Origin: Vicia villosa
Taxonomy: Eukaryota; Streptophyta; Magnoliopsida; Fabales; Fabaceae
Assembly (NCBI RefSeq): GCF_029867415.1
Contig: NC_081184.1
Location: 76,854,364 to 76,918,363, forward strand
Direction: 5' to 3'
DNA: 64,000 nucleotides
A program made the position numbers and the translations under genes. Shown here one piece after another: positions 1 to 11,047 of the stretch (its first letter is position 1; every line of letters begins with the position of its first letter). Below the pieces are notes generated by a model. The model worked only from the letters and a program-made list of their open reading frames with translations, was not told the origin of the DNA and did no database searches.

Positions 1-1035
1 GTTTAGAGCGTATCAAACTTCTGGTTGGGAAAATAAATCCCTGCTTGTTATTTCGGAAACGATGACATTATGACCGTTGATGATCTTTGCTATCTTGTTC
101 GAGTATACTCAGCTGGGGAACTTCCTTACGGACCCGGATGCTCCGTTGAGGGATCTTTGACTACCGCTTGGGGATGAAGGTAACTTGAAGGTTCTGATTT
201 TGATGCACCTTGACTAGGAATAAGAGAGATGGGTAATCCTCCGATGCACTATTTGATCAAGCCTTGATGTGGAGGATCACACCTTCTGGGGATAGTGATC
301 TTGAACAGCCCTGCTGGGGAACGAAGAGCAATTGTCCGATGTAATATCTATCCAAGCTTTGAGATAAGGCTTTTTGAGTCATTTTGTTGGAGAGAAAAAT
401 CTCATCGAGGATTATGCTGGGAAATGTATTTCTGTTGGGGAATTGTTTCTTTTGATGCCCGTACTCGGTGTCGGTGATGAAACACTCAGTCGGGGAATTA
501 ATTGGGCCTTGCTTATCCGGAGATAACTCCTTGAAAATTGCTCTGTGGGGGATATTCCCATGTTGCTGGTTTCGGGATGACGTCCAGATGATTGGGACAT
601 TACCTGAATGCTATTCCTGTTTTTTTTATATAAACATCAATCATATTCAAATGCATATGTTCATTCAAAATTATCATTGGGATGTTTACGTATTCAAAAT
701 AGAAAAAATGAAAACATTGATTTTGAGCATGAACCGTATTAATTTGAAAGAGAGCCGTAATAGGCGAATTAGTACAAGGAGACAAAAATCCTAGTAGTAG
801 GAATTTGTCATAAAACTTTGAAAAGTACTTATAAAGGGAAATAGCTATGTGAAAACAATCCAGTCAAGTTTCAACTATGCTATTGCCAATCTGTCTTTGA
901 GTATCTCATCCCTCACTTGTTGGAAGAAGATGATTGGACTGATTGGTGCCTTTCGGACCTTTGATGTGTTGACCCTTGAATGTGAATAGGTAGCCATACG
1001 GTCATAGTCGTACGCTTTATTCCCTAACTTTTGCC
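1..1035 (-). other. 3' UTR of element A
   Basis: No coding sequence is recognisable. The plus strand carries a recurring CTGYTGGGGA-like motif (around 112, 286, 311, 431, 487 and 543), so the element's RNA carries TCCCCAGCAG-like words. These are complementary to the 3' half of the element's own PBS. Such long variable 3' UTRs are typical of Ogre elements. Confidence 0.6.
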
Positions 1036-1180
1036 TAGGCTGCCCTTTCAGGTTTTCAGCCTACCGGGATAATTATTATTTTTTTTAGTCTCTAATTTTT
1101 GCCTGGATCGCCCTTTCAGGTTTTCAATCCACCGAGACGCTCATTTTTGCCTAAGTCGCCCTTTCAAGTTTTCAACTTAG
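1036..1180 (-). repeat. Three tandem stem-loop units just downstream of integrase (element A)
   Basis: Three units (1036-1063, 1104-1131, 1152-1179) share a nearly identical 14-nt loop, CCCTTTCARGTTTT on the plus strand. Each is flanked by inverted arms that differ between units yet still pair: TAGGCTG/CAGCCTA, TGGATCG/CAATCCA and TAAGTCG/CAACTTA. The second and third stems each have one mismatch, at the same position. The nearest unit starts about 12 nt after the integrase stop codon. This is compensatory covariation, suggesting a selected RNA structure or a copied cruciform. The function is unknown. Confidence 0.65.
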
Positions 1181-1191
1181 CGAGCTTTTCT

Positions 1192-3087
1192 TTAAGCGAA
1201 GTACTTTTTGACTATGTCCACATTTACAGGTTGTGGGAAATCCTCGCCATCCATAGTGGTAAGCAACATGGCTCCGCCGGAGAATACCTTCTTGATTACA
1301 AATGGTCCCTCATAAGTGGGAGTCCACTTGCCCCTGGGGTCGCCCTGTGGTAAGATGATGCGTTTTACAACCAAATCACCGATTTGATATGCCTGACTTT
1401 TGACTTTCTTGTTGAAGGCTTTGATCATACGTTTCTGGTACAACTGGCCATGACAAATAGCCGCAAGCCTCTTCTCATCAATCAAGTTTATCTGGTCCAA
1501 CCGAGTCCGAATCCAATCGTCTTCGTCTAGATCGGCTTCTTTCATAATCCTTAGGGAAGGAATCTGAATTTCAATTGGAAGAACTGCCTCCATACCATAG
1601 ACTAAGGAGAATGGAGTTGCCCCTGTTGAGGTACGTGTTGAGGTGCGATAACCATGAAGAGCAAAAGGTAACATCTCATGCCAGTCTTTGTAGGTTACTG
1701 TCATCTTTTGTATGATCTTCTTGATATTCTTGTTGGCAGCTTCCACCGCGCCATTCATCTTTGGTCAATATGGGGATGAATCATGATGTTTGATCTGGAA
1801 CTGCGTGCAGAGTTCGGTAATCATCCTGTTGTTTAAATTTGTGCCATTGTCTGTGATGATCCTTTCAAGGACGCCATACCGAAAAATGAGATTATGCTTG
1901 ATAAACCGGGCCACAATATTCTTGGTGACTGAAGCAAACGAGGTTGCCTCTACCCATTTTGTGAAGTAGTCAATAGCGACTAGGATAAAACGATGTCCGT
2001 TGGAAGCAGTAGGCTTGATTTCTCCAATCATATCAATACCCCATATTGCAAAAGGCCAAGGAGCCGTCAGAACTTTTAATGGGATTGGAGGTATATGCAC
2101 TTTGTCGACATATATCTGGCATTTGTGACAAGTTCTGGAGTGATGGTGGCAGTCTGTCTCCATGGTAGACCAATAATAACCTGCTCTTAAGATCTTTTTA
2201 GCCATTGTATGTCCACTTGAATGAGTACCAAAGGCACCATCGTGTATGTCTTCCATAATCTGTTCCGCTTCCTTCTTGTTCACACAACAAAGCAGAGTCG
2301 AGTCATGGTTGCGCTTGTACAGGATTCCATTACTTAGAAAGAATTTGGCAGCAAATCTTCTTAGAAACTTTCTATCGTTAATGCATGCCCCTTCAGGGTA
2401 CTCCTGGGATTCGAGATATCTTTTTACTTCATGGAACCATGGTTTTTCTTCCACTCCTTCGGTATCAATCTCATTGCAATAGGCTGGTTCATCCTGTCTG
2501 TAAATGGTGATCATTGGCGCCTCATTATCCCACCTGACTTTGAACATAGATGACATGGTAGCTAAGGCATCAGCCAGTTGATTTTCTTCTCGCGGGATAT
2601 GTTCAAAAGTGATTTCTTCAAAGTAAGGAATCAAACTCAGCACATATTCTTTGTAAGGAATTAGATTCGGGTGCTTCGTGTCCCATTCCCCTTTAACTTG
2701 ATAAATTACAAGGGCCGAGTCTCCGTAGACCTCCAGGAACTTGATTCTCAGATCGATGGCAGCTTTGAGACCTAGAATACATGCTTCATACTCGGCTATA
2801 TTGTTAGTGCAGTTGAAACATAATCTGGCAGTGAATGGTGTATGTCCTCCTGTAGGAGAAATGATCACAGCTCTGATGCCATTGCCAAGCGCATTAGAGG
2901 CTCCATCAAAAACCATAGTCCATCGGGATCCTGGCTCGGGTCCTTCCTCCGGTCCGGGTTGTTCGTAGTCAGTAACTAGCATAATATCTTCATCTGGGAA
3001 GTCAAAGTTCAATGCTTGATAATCATCCACTGCTTGATGAGCCAGATGATCAGCTACCACACTTCCTTTGATCGCCTTTTGCGAAGT
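1192..3087 (-). pseudogene. Element A pol 3' half: second RNase H and integrase, broken
   Basis: The first part carries an extra RNase H of the type Tat elements acquired: acidic residues sit in FDGASN (near 2907), AEYEA and YGDSAL, followed by NQLADALA. Integrase follows: an HHCC zinc finger (about 2250-2110, ending CHKC), catalytic Asp residues in GIDMIGE (near 2025) and TDNGT (near 1845), and the Glu in GAVEAANK just before 1720. The C-terminal domain contains the TYEGPF motif typical of gypsy integrases. An in-frame TGA at 1765-1767 cuts the core domain between the second Asp and the Glu. A TAA at 3088-3090 separates this part from the upstream RT-RNase H. The product would insert cDNA into the genome, but this copy cannot make it. 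Confidence 0.88.
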
Positions 3088-4663
3088 TTACTGGATGTCA
3101 TACTCTGTTAAGATCATTTGCCATCTTGTTATTCTTCCAGAGAGAGCAGGTTTTTCGAACACATATTTGATAGGATCCATTTTGGAGATCAGCAAAGTGG
3201 TATGGTTTAGCATATACTGTTTTGGTCGGCGAGCCGCCCATGCCAAGGCACAACAAGTTTTCTCGAGCAGTGAGTACCTTGTTTCACAATCGGTAAACTT
3301 TTTTCTAAGATAGTAGATTGCATGCTCTTTTCGGCCAGACTCGTCATGTTGCCCCAGTACACACCCCATTGAATCTTCTAACACTGTTAGGTACATTATC
3401 AAAGGTCTTCCTTTCACTGGCGGTAACAAGATTGGTGGTTTTTGAAGATATTCTTTGATCTTATCAAAGGCTAATTGGCATTTGTTGTTCCATCTTTCTA
3501 CTTGATCTTTCTTCAACAATTTGAAGATTGGCACACAAGTAGTAGTCATATGGGCAATAAATCTAGCGATGTAGTTCAGACGTCCCAAGAATCCTCTGAC
3601 TTGTTTCTCGGTACGGGGTATGGGCATTTCTTGAATGGCTTTGACCTTGGCAAGATCAACTTCAATACCCTTGCTGCTGACGATGAAACCTAAGAGTTTA
3701 CCGGATCTTACTCCAAAGGTACACTTGTTCGGATTCAGTCGCAACCTGTACTTCTTGAGTCTGTCAAACAGCTTGTGCAGATGACCCAGATGTTCTTCTT
3801 CGGTGTTGGACTTTGCAATCATATCATCCACATAAACCTCTATTTCCTGATGAATCATATCATGGAACAGAGCTACCATTGCACGCTGATACGTTGCTCC
3901 TGCATTTTTTAAACCAAAGGGCATTACTTTGTAACAAAAGGTTCCCTAGGGTGTTGTGAAGGTTGTTTTTTCCATGTCTTCGGGCGCCATCTTGATTTGA
4001 TTGTAACCTGAGAATCCATCCATAAAGGAAAATATCTTGCATTGTGCAGTATTGTCAACCAGTACATCGATGTGAGGTAAAGGGAAATCATCTTTGGGGC
4101 TTGCCCGATTCAGATCTCTATAGTCTACACACATTCTGACTTTCCCGTATTTTTCAGGCACAAGCACGATGTTAGCTATCCATGGAGGATAACTCACAAC
4201 TTTTAGAAAACCAGCGTTGAATTGCTTCTCAACCTCGTCTTTAATCTTCTTGGACATATCGGGCCTACTTCTCCGCAGTTTCTGCTTAACTGGAGTGCTA
4301 CCTTCTTTGATTGGCAGGCGATGGACCACAATATCCGTGTCGAGGCCAGGCATATCTTCATAGGACCAAGCGAATATCTCAACGTAGTCTTGTAACATTT
4401 GAATCAGTCTTTGCTTGACACTGTCTTCTAAATCAGCCCCTATCTTGACTTCTTTCTTTTCTTCGTCACTGCCCAGGTTGATAACCTCAATTGGCTCTTC
4501 ATGCGGCTGTATAGTCCTTTTTTCTTGTTCTAATAGCCTTGCAAGTTCCCTAGGTACTTCACAATCTTCCTCACTTTCGTCCTCAGTTTGGTAGATCGGA
4601 TTTTCAAAGTCATGACTGGCAATAGCAGAATTGTTATCAACAGGATCCAGAGTGAATGTGAAT
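3088..4663 (-). pseudogene. Element A reverse transcriptase and first RNase H, broken
   Basis: This follows the predicted intron acceptor at 4664. An acidic linker leads to RT motifs WIANIVLVPEK, VRMCVDYRDLN, FMDGFSGYNQI, MPFGLKNAGATYQRAM and the catalytic YVDD at 3823-3834. The connection domain and the gypsy-type RNase H follow (GCVLGQHDESG, then YYLRKKF, ETRYSLLEK). An in-frame TAG at 3946-3948 falls between the SGYNQ and PFGLKN motifs, and a TAA at 3088-3090 ends the frame after LTEYDIQ. RT copies element RNA into cDNA in the virus-like particle. Sequence flanking each stop still aligns in the same frame, so these are point nonsense mutations rather than deletions. Confidence 0.9.
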
Positions 4664-4933
4664 CTGCATTTATTATGTGGGTGTGTGTAAGAACACATAG
4701 CTATTTGAAAATGAATAAAGTAAAGAAAGAAACAAAAAGGATCGCAAAATTTGAATATGCAAACATCCCATGATTTTATTGAATGAACATATGATCATGA
4801 TATGACAAACCCTTATAAAAAGGACCAGTGTGCTTCGGGCAAGGCACCTGGCTTTTAAGTTCATGGTTCGATAGTACAGGAACCATTTTTATTTTTGAAC
4901 ATATAAACAACGAGAACAGGAAATTGCATTTAC
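4664..4933 (-). other. Predicted Ogre intron between protease and RT (element A)
   Basis: On the minus strand a GT donor (GA|GTAAATG) lies at 4933-4932 and an acceptor (AAATGCAG|A) ends at 4664. This removes 270 bp containing several stops. Joining the flanks keeps the reading frame, in phase 2, from the protease-linker exon (ending near VISFDR) into the RT exon (FTFTLDP). A spliceable intron at this position is an established Ogre feature. The exact sites here are my prediction. Confidence 0.6.
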
Positions 4934-7900
4934 TCGCGATCAAAGGAGATAACATCTTCGGCTTCCCAGTTGTTCAATCCATTATTGTGAGTAGGGAATA
5001 TCCAGTTGCTCCAATTGCAGTTGTCTTTTTCATCTTCCACAACATTGACTTCTTTGGTGGCGAGATGAGCTGTTGATCCTTCAGGATGAGCAAGATGCTC
5101 TGCTAGATAAGAGAGCCTAGGCTGAGGTACTCCGTTGGCTGAGAGAGATACTCGATAAGATCGTCCCATCCAGTTGGGATGATGTCTTTGATAGAGACTT
5201 GTGCACTCTGGGGAGCAGTGTACTTCACCAGAAAATCATTCTCGCCATTTGGTGTTTCCCAGACTTCTTTAGGAGTGACAGGGCTTGTGATTGTCATATT
5301 GTCTTCAAAATGTTCATCCCATCCAGTTGGGATAATGTCTTCGATAGCGATTTGCGAGCTCAGGGAAGCGGAATACTTCACCATAAAGTCATACTTGCCA
5401 CTTGGTTCTCCCAGAGTATCCCATACTTCTCTTGGAATAGGTGGACTAGGTGGAATTTATTATTGCTTAGCAATGGAACCTGTGATACTTATGTCATCTT
5501 CGAACTGATCATCCCATCCAGTTGGGACAATGTCTTCAATGGCAATCAAAGAACTCTGAGGAGCAGTGTACCTCACTAGAAAGTCGTACTTACCGCTTGG
5601 TTCTCCCAACGTATCCCAAACCTCCTTGGAAACGGGTGGAACTTCATTTGGATATTGCTTAGCAATATGGTTCGAGATCACTTCGTCGTCTTCAATAGCA
5701 TTTACTCCTTGGCTGATGAAATGGGACATTAATCCTCCAGAGTGAGGACTTTGATCATTCTTCTGAGTTCCATTAGCATAGCCCAGTCCTAGCTTATTGA
5801 ACTTGTAAGTTACGTCAAGGATTTGTCCCCATACTGTGCAACCACCCTCTTCGATCACAGCCTTAGCATCTTTGAGAGAAGCCATTGTTGGAGTTATTCT
5901 TGTAGTAGGAGTAGCAGAAATATGTTTGGCAGTAGAGATGGCAGGAGGGACCACCTCAAAAGATTGGCAGGGGGTTTTGATGAATTCACCGTCCATCTCA
6001 ACATACTTGGAGTTACTCAGGTGGCTAACCACATATTCTTCTTCACCATGAACCGTGACGACCTTTCCTTTTATCGGATATTTTAACTTCTGGTGCAGGG
6101 TAGAAGTTACAGCACTTGCCCCATTTATCCAAGGGCGTCCTAGTAAACAAGAGTACGCTGGATGAATTTCCATCACATAAAAAGTAGAATCAAAGATCTG
6201 AGAGCCCACTCTGATTAGGAGCTTAACTTCTCCGTATACTGTTCTTGTTGACCCGTCGAAGGCTCTTACCACAACATCGCTTGGTTGTAACACCACTCCT
6301 TCGAAGTCAAGTTTTTCCAGTACTACTTTTGGTAACACATTTAATGAGGAACCATTGTCTACTAGCACATGAGACAAAGTGGTGCCGTTACATTCAATAG
6401 AGATGTGCAGGGCTTTATTGTGATTTTTCCCAGCAGGGGTTAAATCAGCATCAGAGAAACCGATATCGTTATCCACTGTTAGACTGGCAACACAATGTTC
6501 AAATTGGTCGACTGAAATCTCCTGTGGTACATGTGCAGCTTTCAAGAATTTCATCAGAGCTTTGGCATGAGCTTCTGAATACTTCAACAGAGATAACATT
6601 GAAATCTTTGAAGCAGTGTGCCCCAGTTGTTCGACAATATTGTAATCACTTTTCCAGATGAATTTCAATATGTCCTCCATTTCTTGCCTCGAAGGATCTT
6701 CAACAGTGACTTCAGCAGGTGCTTGAACTTGTTCAATTAGTGGCTCTTTACCTCGAGCATTGTCATCTTGATTAGGAAGTGGGACCTGGACTGGAGTAGT
6801 AGCAACATTTGGAGAAATTTCTGGCGAAAAGATTCTTCCACTTCTTGTAATCTTACTAGTCCCCACAATATTATCAACAGTTGGATTAGTAAAATTCACG
6901 GCCTCTTCAGTCAAGGTGTCTTGTTTAACTCCATGGACATAAACATTAGCGCCATAACTCCACGGGACAGCTTTGTCTGAGGAATATGGAAATGGAGCCG
7001 GATTGGTGATGATTACAGATGCTACCCTAGGTACAGCAGAAATCTTGAAGGGAGCCTTGGTAGGAATTTTCAATGGCACGTTAGAAACCACTGAGACGTC
7101 CTCTATCTTCATCCCATTTGAAAGACCTTCGCACAAATTGTCTATAGAAGGGAGTTTCTCAAACATAATGATACGACGATCCATCCACTTTTGAATTCCT
7201 CTTTTCAGATTTTCACAACCATTGGGTAGGTGTGCACAATAAAAGCAATCAGGGTCACAACCTGGAAATAAACTAGCTTGTATTAGCTTTCTTTTGATTT
7301 CAAGGAGCGGAGTTGACAGTTCTCTCACATCATAGATATAAACAGTGTCCATGATAGCTTTAACGGTCTTGTCGTGTTTTGGCATAGGCGCAGTGATGAC
7401 ATTTGGAGTCTCTGGAGGATCGAATTCAATTTCCCCAGCATCTATCATGTCTTGGATTTTATTTTTTAGGGCCCAACAGTGATTTGCGTCATGTCCAGGA
7501 CAATTGGAATGGTATGCACATGTTGCGTCGGGGCGATAACTAGGAGAGGAAGTGTTGACATTCTTCGGAGGGTCTTTCAATGTAATCAGATTTGCCTTTA
7601 ACAAGTGCTGCAATGCTTGAGAGATTGGCATATTGATTTTGGTGAAGTTTCTTCTCGGTGCATCTGGTCGACGCGTATACTTCGGCGGTTGATCTTTTTG
7701 TAGTGCAGATGCAGAGATCAGAACAGCCCCTACAGATTGGTGATGCTCACTTTTGTTGCGGCTTTTCTGACTGTGCACTGTATTGACTTCATTTCTCCCA
7801 CTGATGGGCCTCTTTGTAGTACCAGAGGAGGAGCCTACTTGAATTTTTCCACTTTGAATGCCACTTTCGACACGCTCTCCAGTTAATATCAGGTCAGTGA

Positions 7901-8759
7901 AACCTGACGACGAGCTTCCCAGCAAATGACTGTAGAAAGGGCCAGTTAAAGTGCCCATGAACATGTCGACCAGTTCGTGATCAGATAAGGGAGGTTGAAC
8001 CCTTCTAGCTAGATCTCTCCACTTTTGTGCATACTCTTTGAAACTTTCTTTTGGTGCCATGGTCATGCCCCGTAGTTAAGTACGGGTTGGTGCAAGGTCA
8101 GCGTTGTATTGATACTGTTTGTAGAAAGCAGCAGCCAAATCTTTCCAGGTGTGAACTTTTGCACTTTCCAGTTGGTAGTACCACTCGAGTTGTGTACCCG
8201 ACAGACTTTCCTGGAAGAAATGAATCCACATTTTGTTATCTTCCGTATGAGGTAGTATCTTTCTCACATAGGACCTTAGATGCAGCTTTGGGCAAGAGAC
8301 TCCATCATACTTTGCAAAGACAGGAACTTTGAACTTTGGAGGAATAACAACATCTGAGACTAGTCCAAGATCGTTGAAGTCTAAACCAGGTATTTTTTGT
8401 ATCTCCATAGCTTTCATGCGTTCTTCCAACTGCTGGTATTTGCTATCACCCTGTTCGTCTTCGGAATGATAATCTTCTTCGTTAGCAGAGAAGGAGAGTT
8501 TGGCAGAACCCTGGTGGCTGTGATTGTCTTCCTGATCACCTTCACCGACGTCTTCAGGGATTGGCGCCTTTTTGGGCATCCTGGCTGGGACTCTGACTTT
8601 CCTCACGAGGTGGCTTAAACCTACAGATCCCTTGGGCTTCTTTTTCTTCTTGTTCATCAGGGCTTTCAGTTCCTGTTGCCCCTTTGCTAGCTCCAAAATT
8701 GCTATCTGAACTTGGGAGTTTTGTGCCTCGAGATTCTTGATGCTTGTTTCAGAATCCAT
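4934..8759 (-). pseudogene. Element A gag-protease, broken
   Basis: The start is placed at the ATG at 8759 (MDSETSIKNLEAQ), which opens a coiled-coil stretch; an upstream ATG at 8804 is less likely. A retrotransposon gag domain follows (WIHFFQESLSGTQLEWYY), crossing an in-frame TAA at 8076-8078, then a CxxH...GHxxxxC zinc knuckle (about 7530-7487, CAYHSNCPGHDANHC). The aspartic protease has the active-site motif LVDNGSS near 6357 and ends with the YSCLLGRPWI flap-region motif. The C-terminal linker holds three diverged repeats ending in PTGWDD. A TAA TAA pair at about 5457-5462 interrupts it, and a frameshift near 5150-5165 precedes the predicted intron. Gag packages RNA and the protease matures the polyprotein. 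Confidence 0.88.
5130..5645 (-). repeat. In-frame triplicated linker repeat between protease and RT (element A)
   Basis: Three copies of a roughly 50-65 codon unit have the same order: EVW(D/E)T..., FLV(R/K)YTAPQS, (I/V)xIEDIIPTGWDD. Their shared DNA word CCCATCCAGTTGGGA begins at 5165, 5318 and 5513, spacings of 153 and 195 bp. Both are multiples of three, so coding was kept. Element E has a single PTGWDDD at the same place. Confidence 0.75.
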
Positions 8760-9011
8760 CCCTTCTAACTGAAATAAACAGCGAGAAGATGAGAAACCTG
8801 TCATGTGAACCTGTTATGTGATGTTTATGAATGAGATGTATATGCAATGTTTTCAAGGATCTTAGAATTTAGATTTGTTTAAACAAGAGAGAAGCAAACG
8901 CTTATTAGTCAAACATTTTATTTCTTTTTTCTTTTCTTTTTTTTTTGTCTTTTTTTCTTTGCTCTTTCGGGCTTACAAGATAAAGCAAAATAAAAGAAAA
9001 TAAAAGATCCT

Positions 9012-10368
9012 TCAAGCTTCCCATGGACGCTTTCTCTTTGCACCCAGGAACGTGTTGATCTGTTGTTCTTCATGGAGTTGTCTAGTGAGCTCCAACACTT
9101 TCCTCTCATAGTCTTGACAGTGTGCTTTGAAGGTGTCCCTTTGTCCTTTTAGTTGAACCCAAGATTTTTGCAACTCTTCCAGGTCAGTTGGCATGTCCGG
9201 ATGTAGAATAACTCGAGGTTCTTCCCCTTTGACTTCTGGCTCAATAGTCACAGGTAGGATAGCGGGATATGGCATGATGAACTTCTGAGCACGAGCACAC
9301 ACCCATTTGAGGTAAGGCTCCATGGGAATAGAATTCCATTGTCCTAAAGACTTGCTTTCTACTTTGTAGACACTGCCCCAAGCATGTATAAACCTTCATC
9401 GATATCTTTGGGAATCATCATCGTAATCGAACACAATGCCGTGGACGATCATGTCGTGAGGACCATTTCTTCGTGCATATCCAAATTGGCGCAAAGCTAA
9501 GGAGGGATTGTAGGTGATGCCTCCCCTAATGCCAAGGAGTGGCACATTAGGGTACTCCCCACAATGGTCAATAAGAGTGATGTCTTCTTGAAAGAAGTTG
9601 TTCCACCGGATATCTGAATGAGACAAGGACATAATCCTGCGAGACCATTGCATCCTTTGCTCGTTTCTCAACACTGATCGGGGAATGTGTGATGTAAACC
9701 ATCTAGCCAGTAGTGGTACACAACACATAAGAGTTCCTCGTTTTTTCATGGTACGAGTGTGTAGAGAATGTAGAATGTCTCCCAGCAAAGTAGGTACCGG
9801 ATTGCGGGTTAAGAAAATGTTGATAGCGTGCACACTTATGAATTGGTCGGGATTAGGGAATAAAACCAACCCATAAATCAAAAGAGCCGCAACTTCTTCA
9901 AAAGCTTGGTAACTCCTATCTTTTAATAGTGATCGAGCCTTTCCCATTAAGAACTTAGCAAGCAAACACTTGACTCCACTCTTTGTTTCCCAATTAGACT
10001 CGATTTCTGACTTTCGTAAATGTAAGGTAGCAGCAATGATTTCAGGCTTTGGGATCTTTTCTAAACAAGGTGAAAGGTAATTGATCTCGAACATGTAGCC
10101 CAATTAGTTCAGCGAATTCCTCCAAGGTGGGTACTAGCTGGTAATCAGGAAATGTAAAACAATGATGCTCGGGATCAAAGAATTGGAACAGGACTCGTAT
10201 CATGTCTTCTTCAAATTTTGAGGTAACCAAATGGAGTAGGTGACCGTGCCTTTTGGTGAATTGGGCATTTTTGGGAAATTCTGATATTAATTCCTTAAGT
10301 TCATATGGTACTGTTGAGATGTTGATTCGGATATAATCTCTGGTAGTGGGAGCCATTACCTGCAACAA
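9012..10368 (-). pseudogene. Element A ORF1, plant-mobile-domain-like protein, broken
   Basis: This is the extra ORF between the PBS and gag found in Ogre elements. The N-terminal part (MAPTTRDYIRIN..., then HCFTFPDYQLVPTLEEFAEL) resembles the aminotransferase-like plant mobile domain of many plant transposon proteins. The middle part includes a long helical region (LLMGKAR-like and LIYGLVLFPN motifs). The C-terminus (about 9200-9030) is strongly heptad-like and probably a coiled coil (LEELQKSWVQLKGQRDTF). A frameshift near 10045-10060 and an in-frame TGA at 9396-9398 break it. The biochemical role of Ogre ORF1 is not known. Family assignment is from motif resemblance only. Confidence 0.75.
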
Positions 10369-11029
10369 CAGAACAAAGGTAAACTCTTCGATCCTCGAAA
10401 TGATTAGTGAGAAAATGATATGTTTATGATGTTTATGATGTTATGATGTCAAACATGTGGAAAACACAAACAAATCACACAATAGCCTTAGGTTTAAAGG
10501 CTTGCACGAGGTTCATAGGTGATACCATCCCCACTGAAGTTGAGTTGGTTTAAACCTGTCTTAAAATGGTATTCGGGTTCTATGATCCTTGGAGACAACA
10601 TCTCAATACGGCACTCGGACGGCCGATCAAAACATTCCTCGAGGATAACCAACTTCGATCAATTTCAAAGCCAATCACTTAACAGGCCACAAGTCAAGTT
10701 CAACTAAAGGTTCTAAGGCAAATTAGTGCTTGATGACATTTCGGAAGCCTAACATACTCCTTGATCGTTTTCAAGGGATATCAGTACAGACCAAAGTGTC
10801 GCACTAACAGTGACTACCAGATCAACCGTATCGGTACATGTCGTACAGTTTCCTTGGTCTATTGTCACATACTTAAGGTATCTCGAGATTCGGGCTAGAA
10901 TCTTTCACACAAGTAAATTCAATACCCAAACAAACCTTTGAAAAATAGAGCAAACAAGACAAACAATTGAAAACATAGAAGTGATCTAAACTCTAAGGTA
11001 ACCCCTTTAAAAACATTTTGTTTTTGAAA
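10369..11029 (-). other. 5' leader of element A
   Basis: Untranslated leader between the PBS and ORF1. I see no conserved ORF or structured RNA. It should hold the packaging signal, but nothing identifies one by eye. Confidence 0.5.
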
Positions 11030-11047
11030 TCCCCAGCAGAGTCGCCA
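11030..11047 (-). other. Primer binding site, element A
   Basis: The minus strand reads TGGCGACTCTGCTGGGGA, two bases inside the LTR end. It is identical to the PBS of element C. For Ogre elements the primer is reported to be a tRNA-Arg; the TGG start pairs with the CCA tail of the tRNA. Confidence 0.85.
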
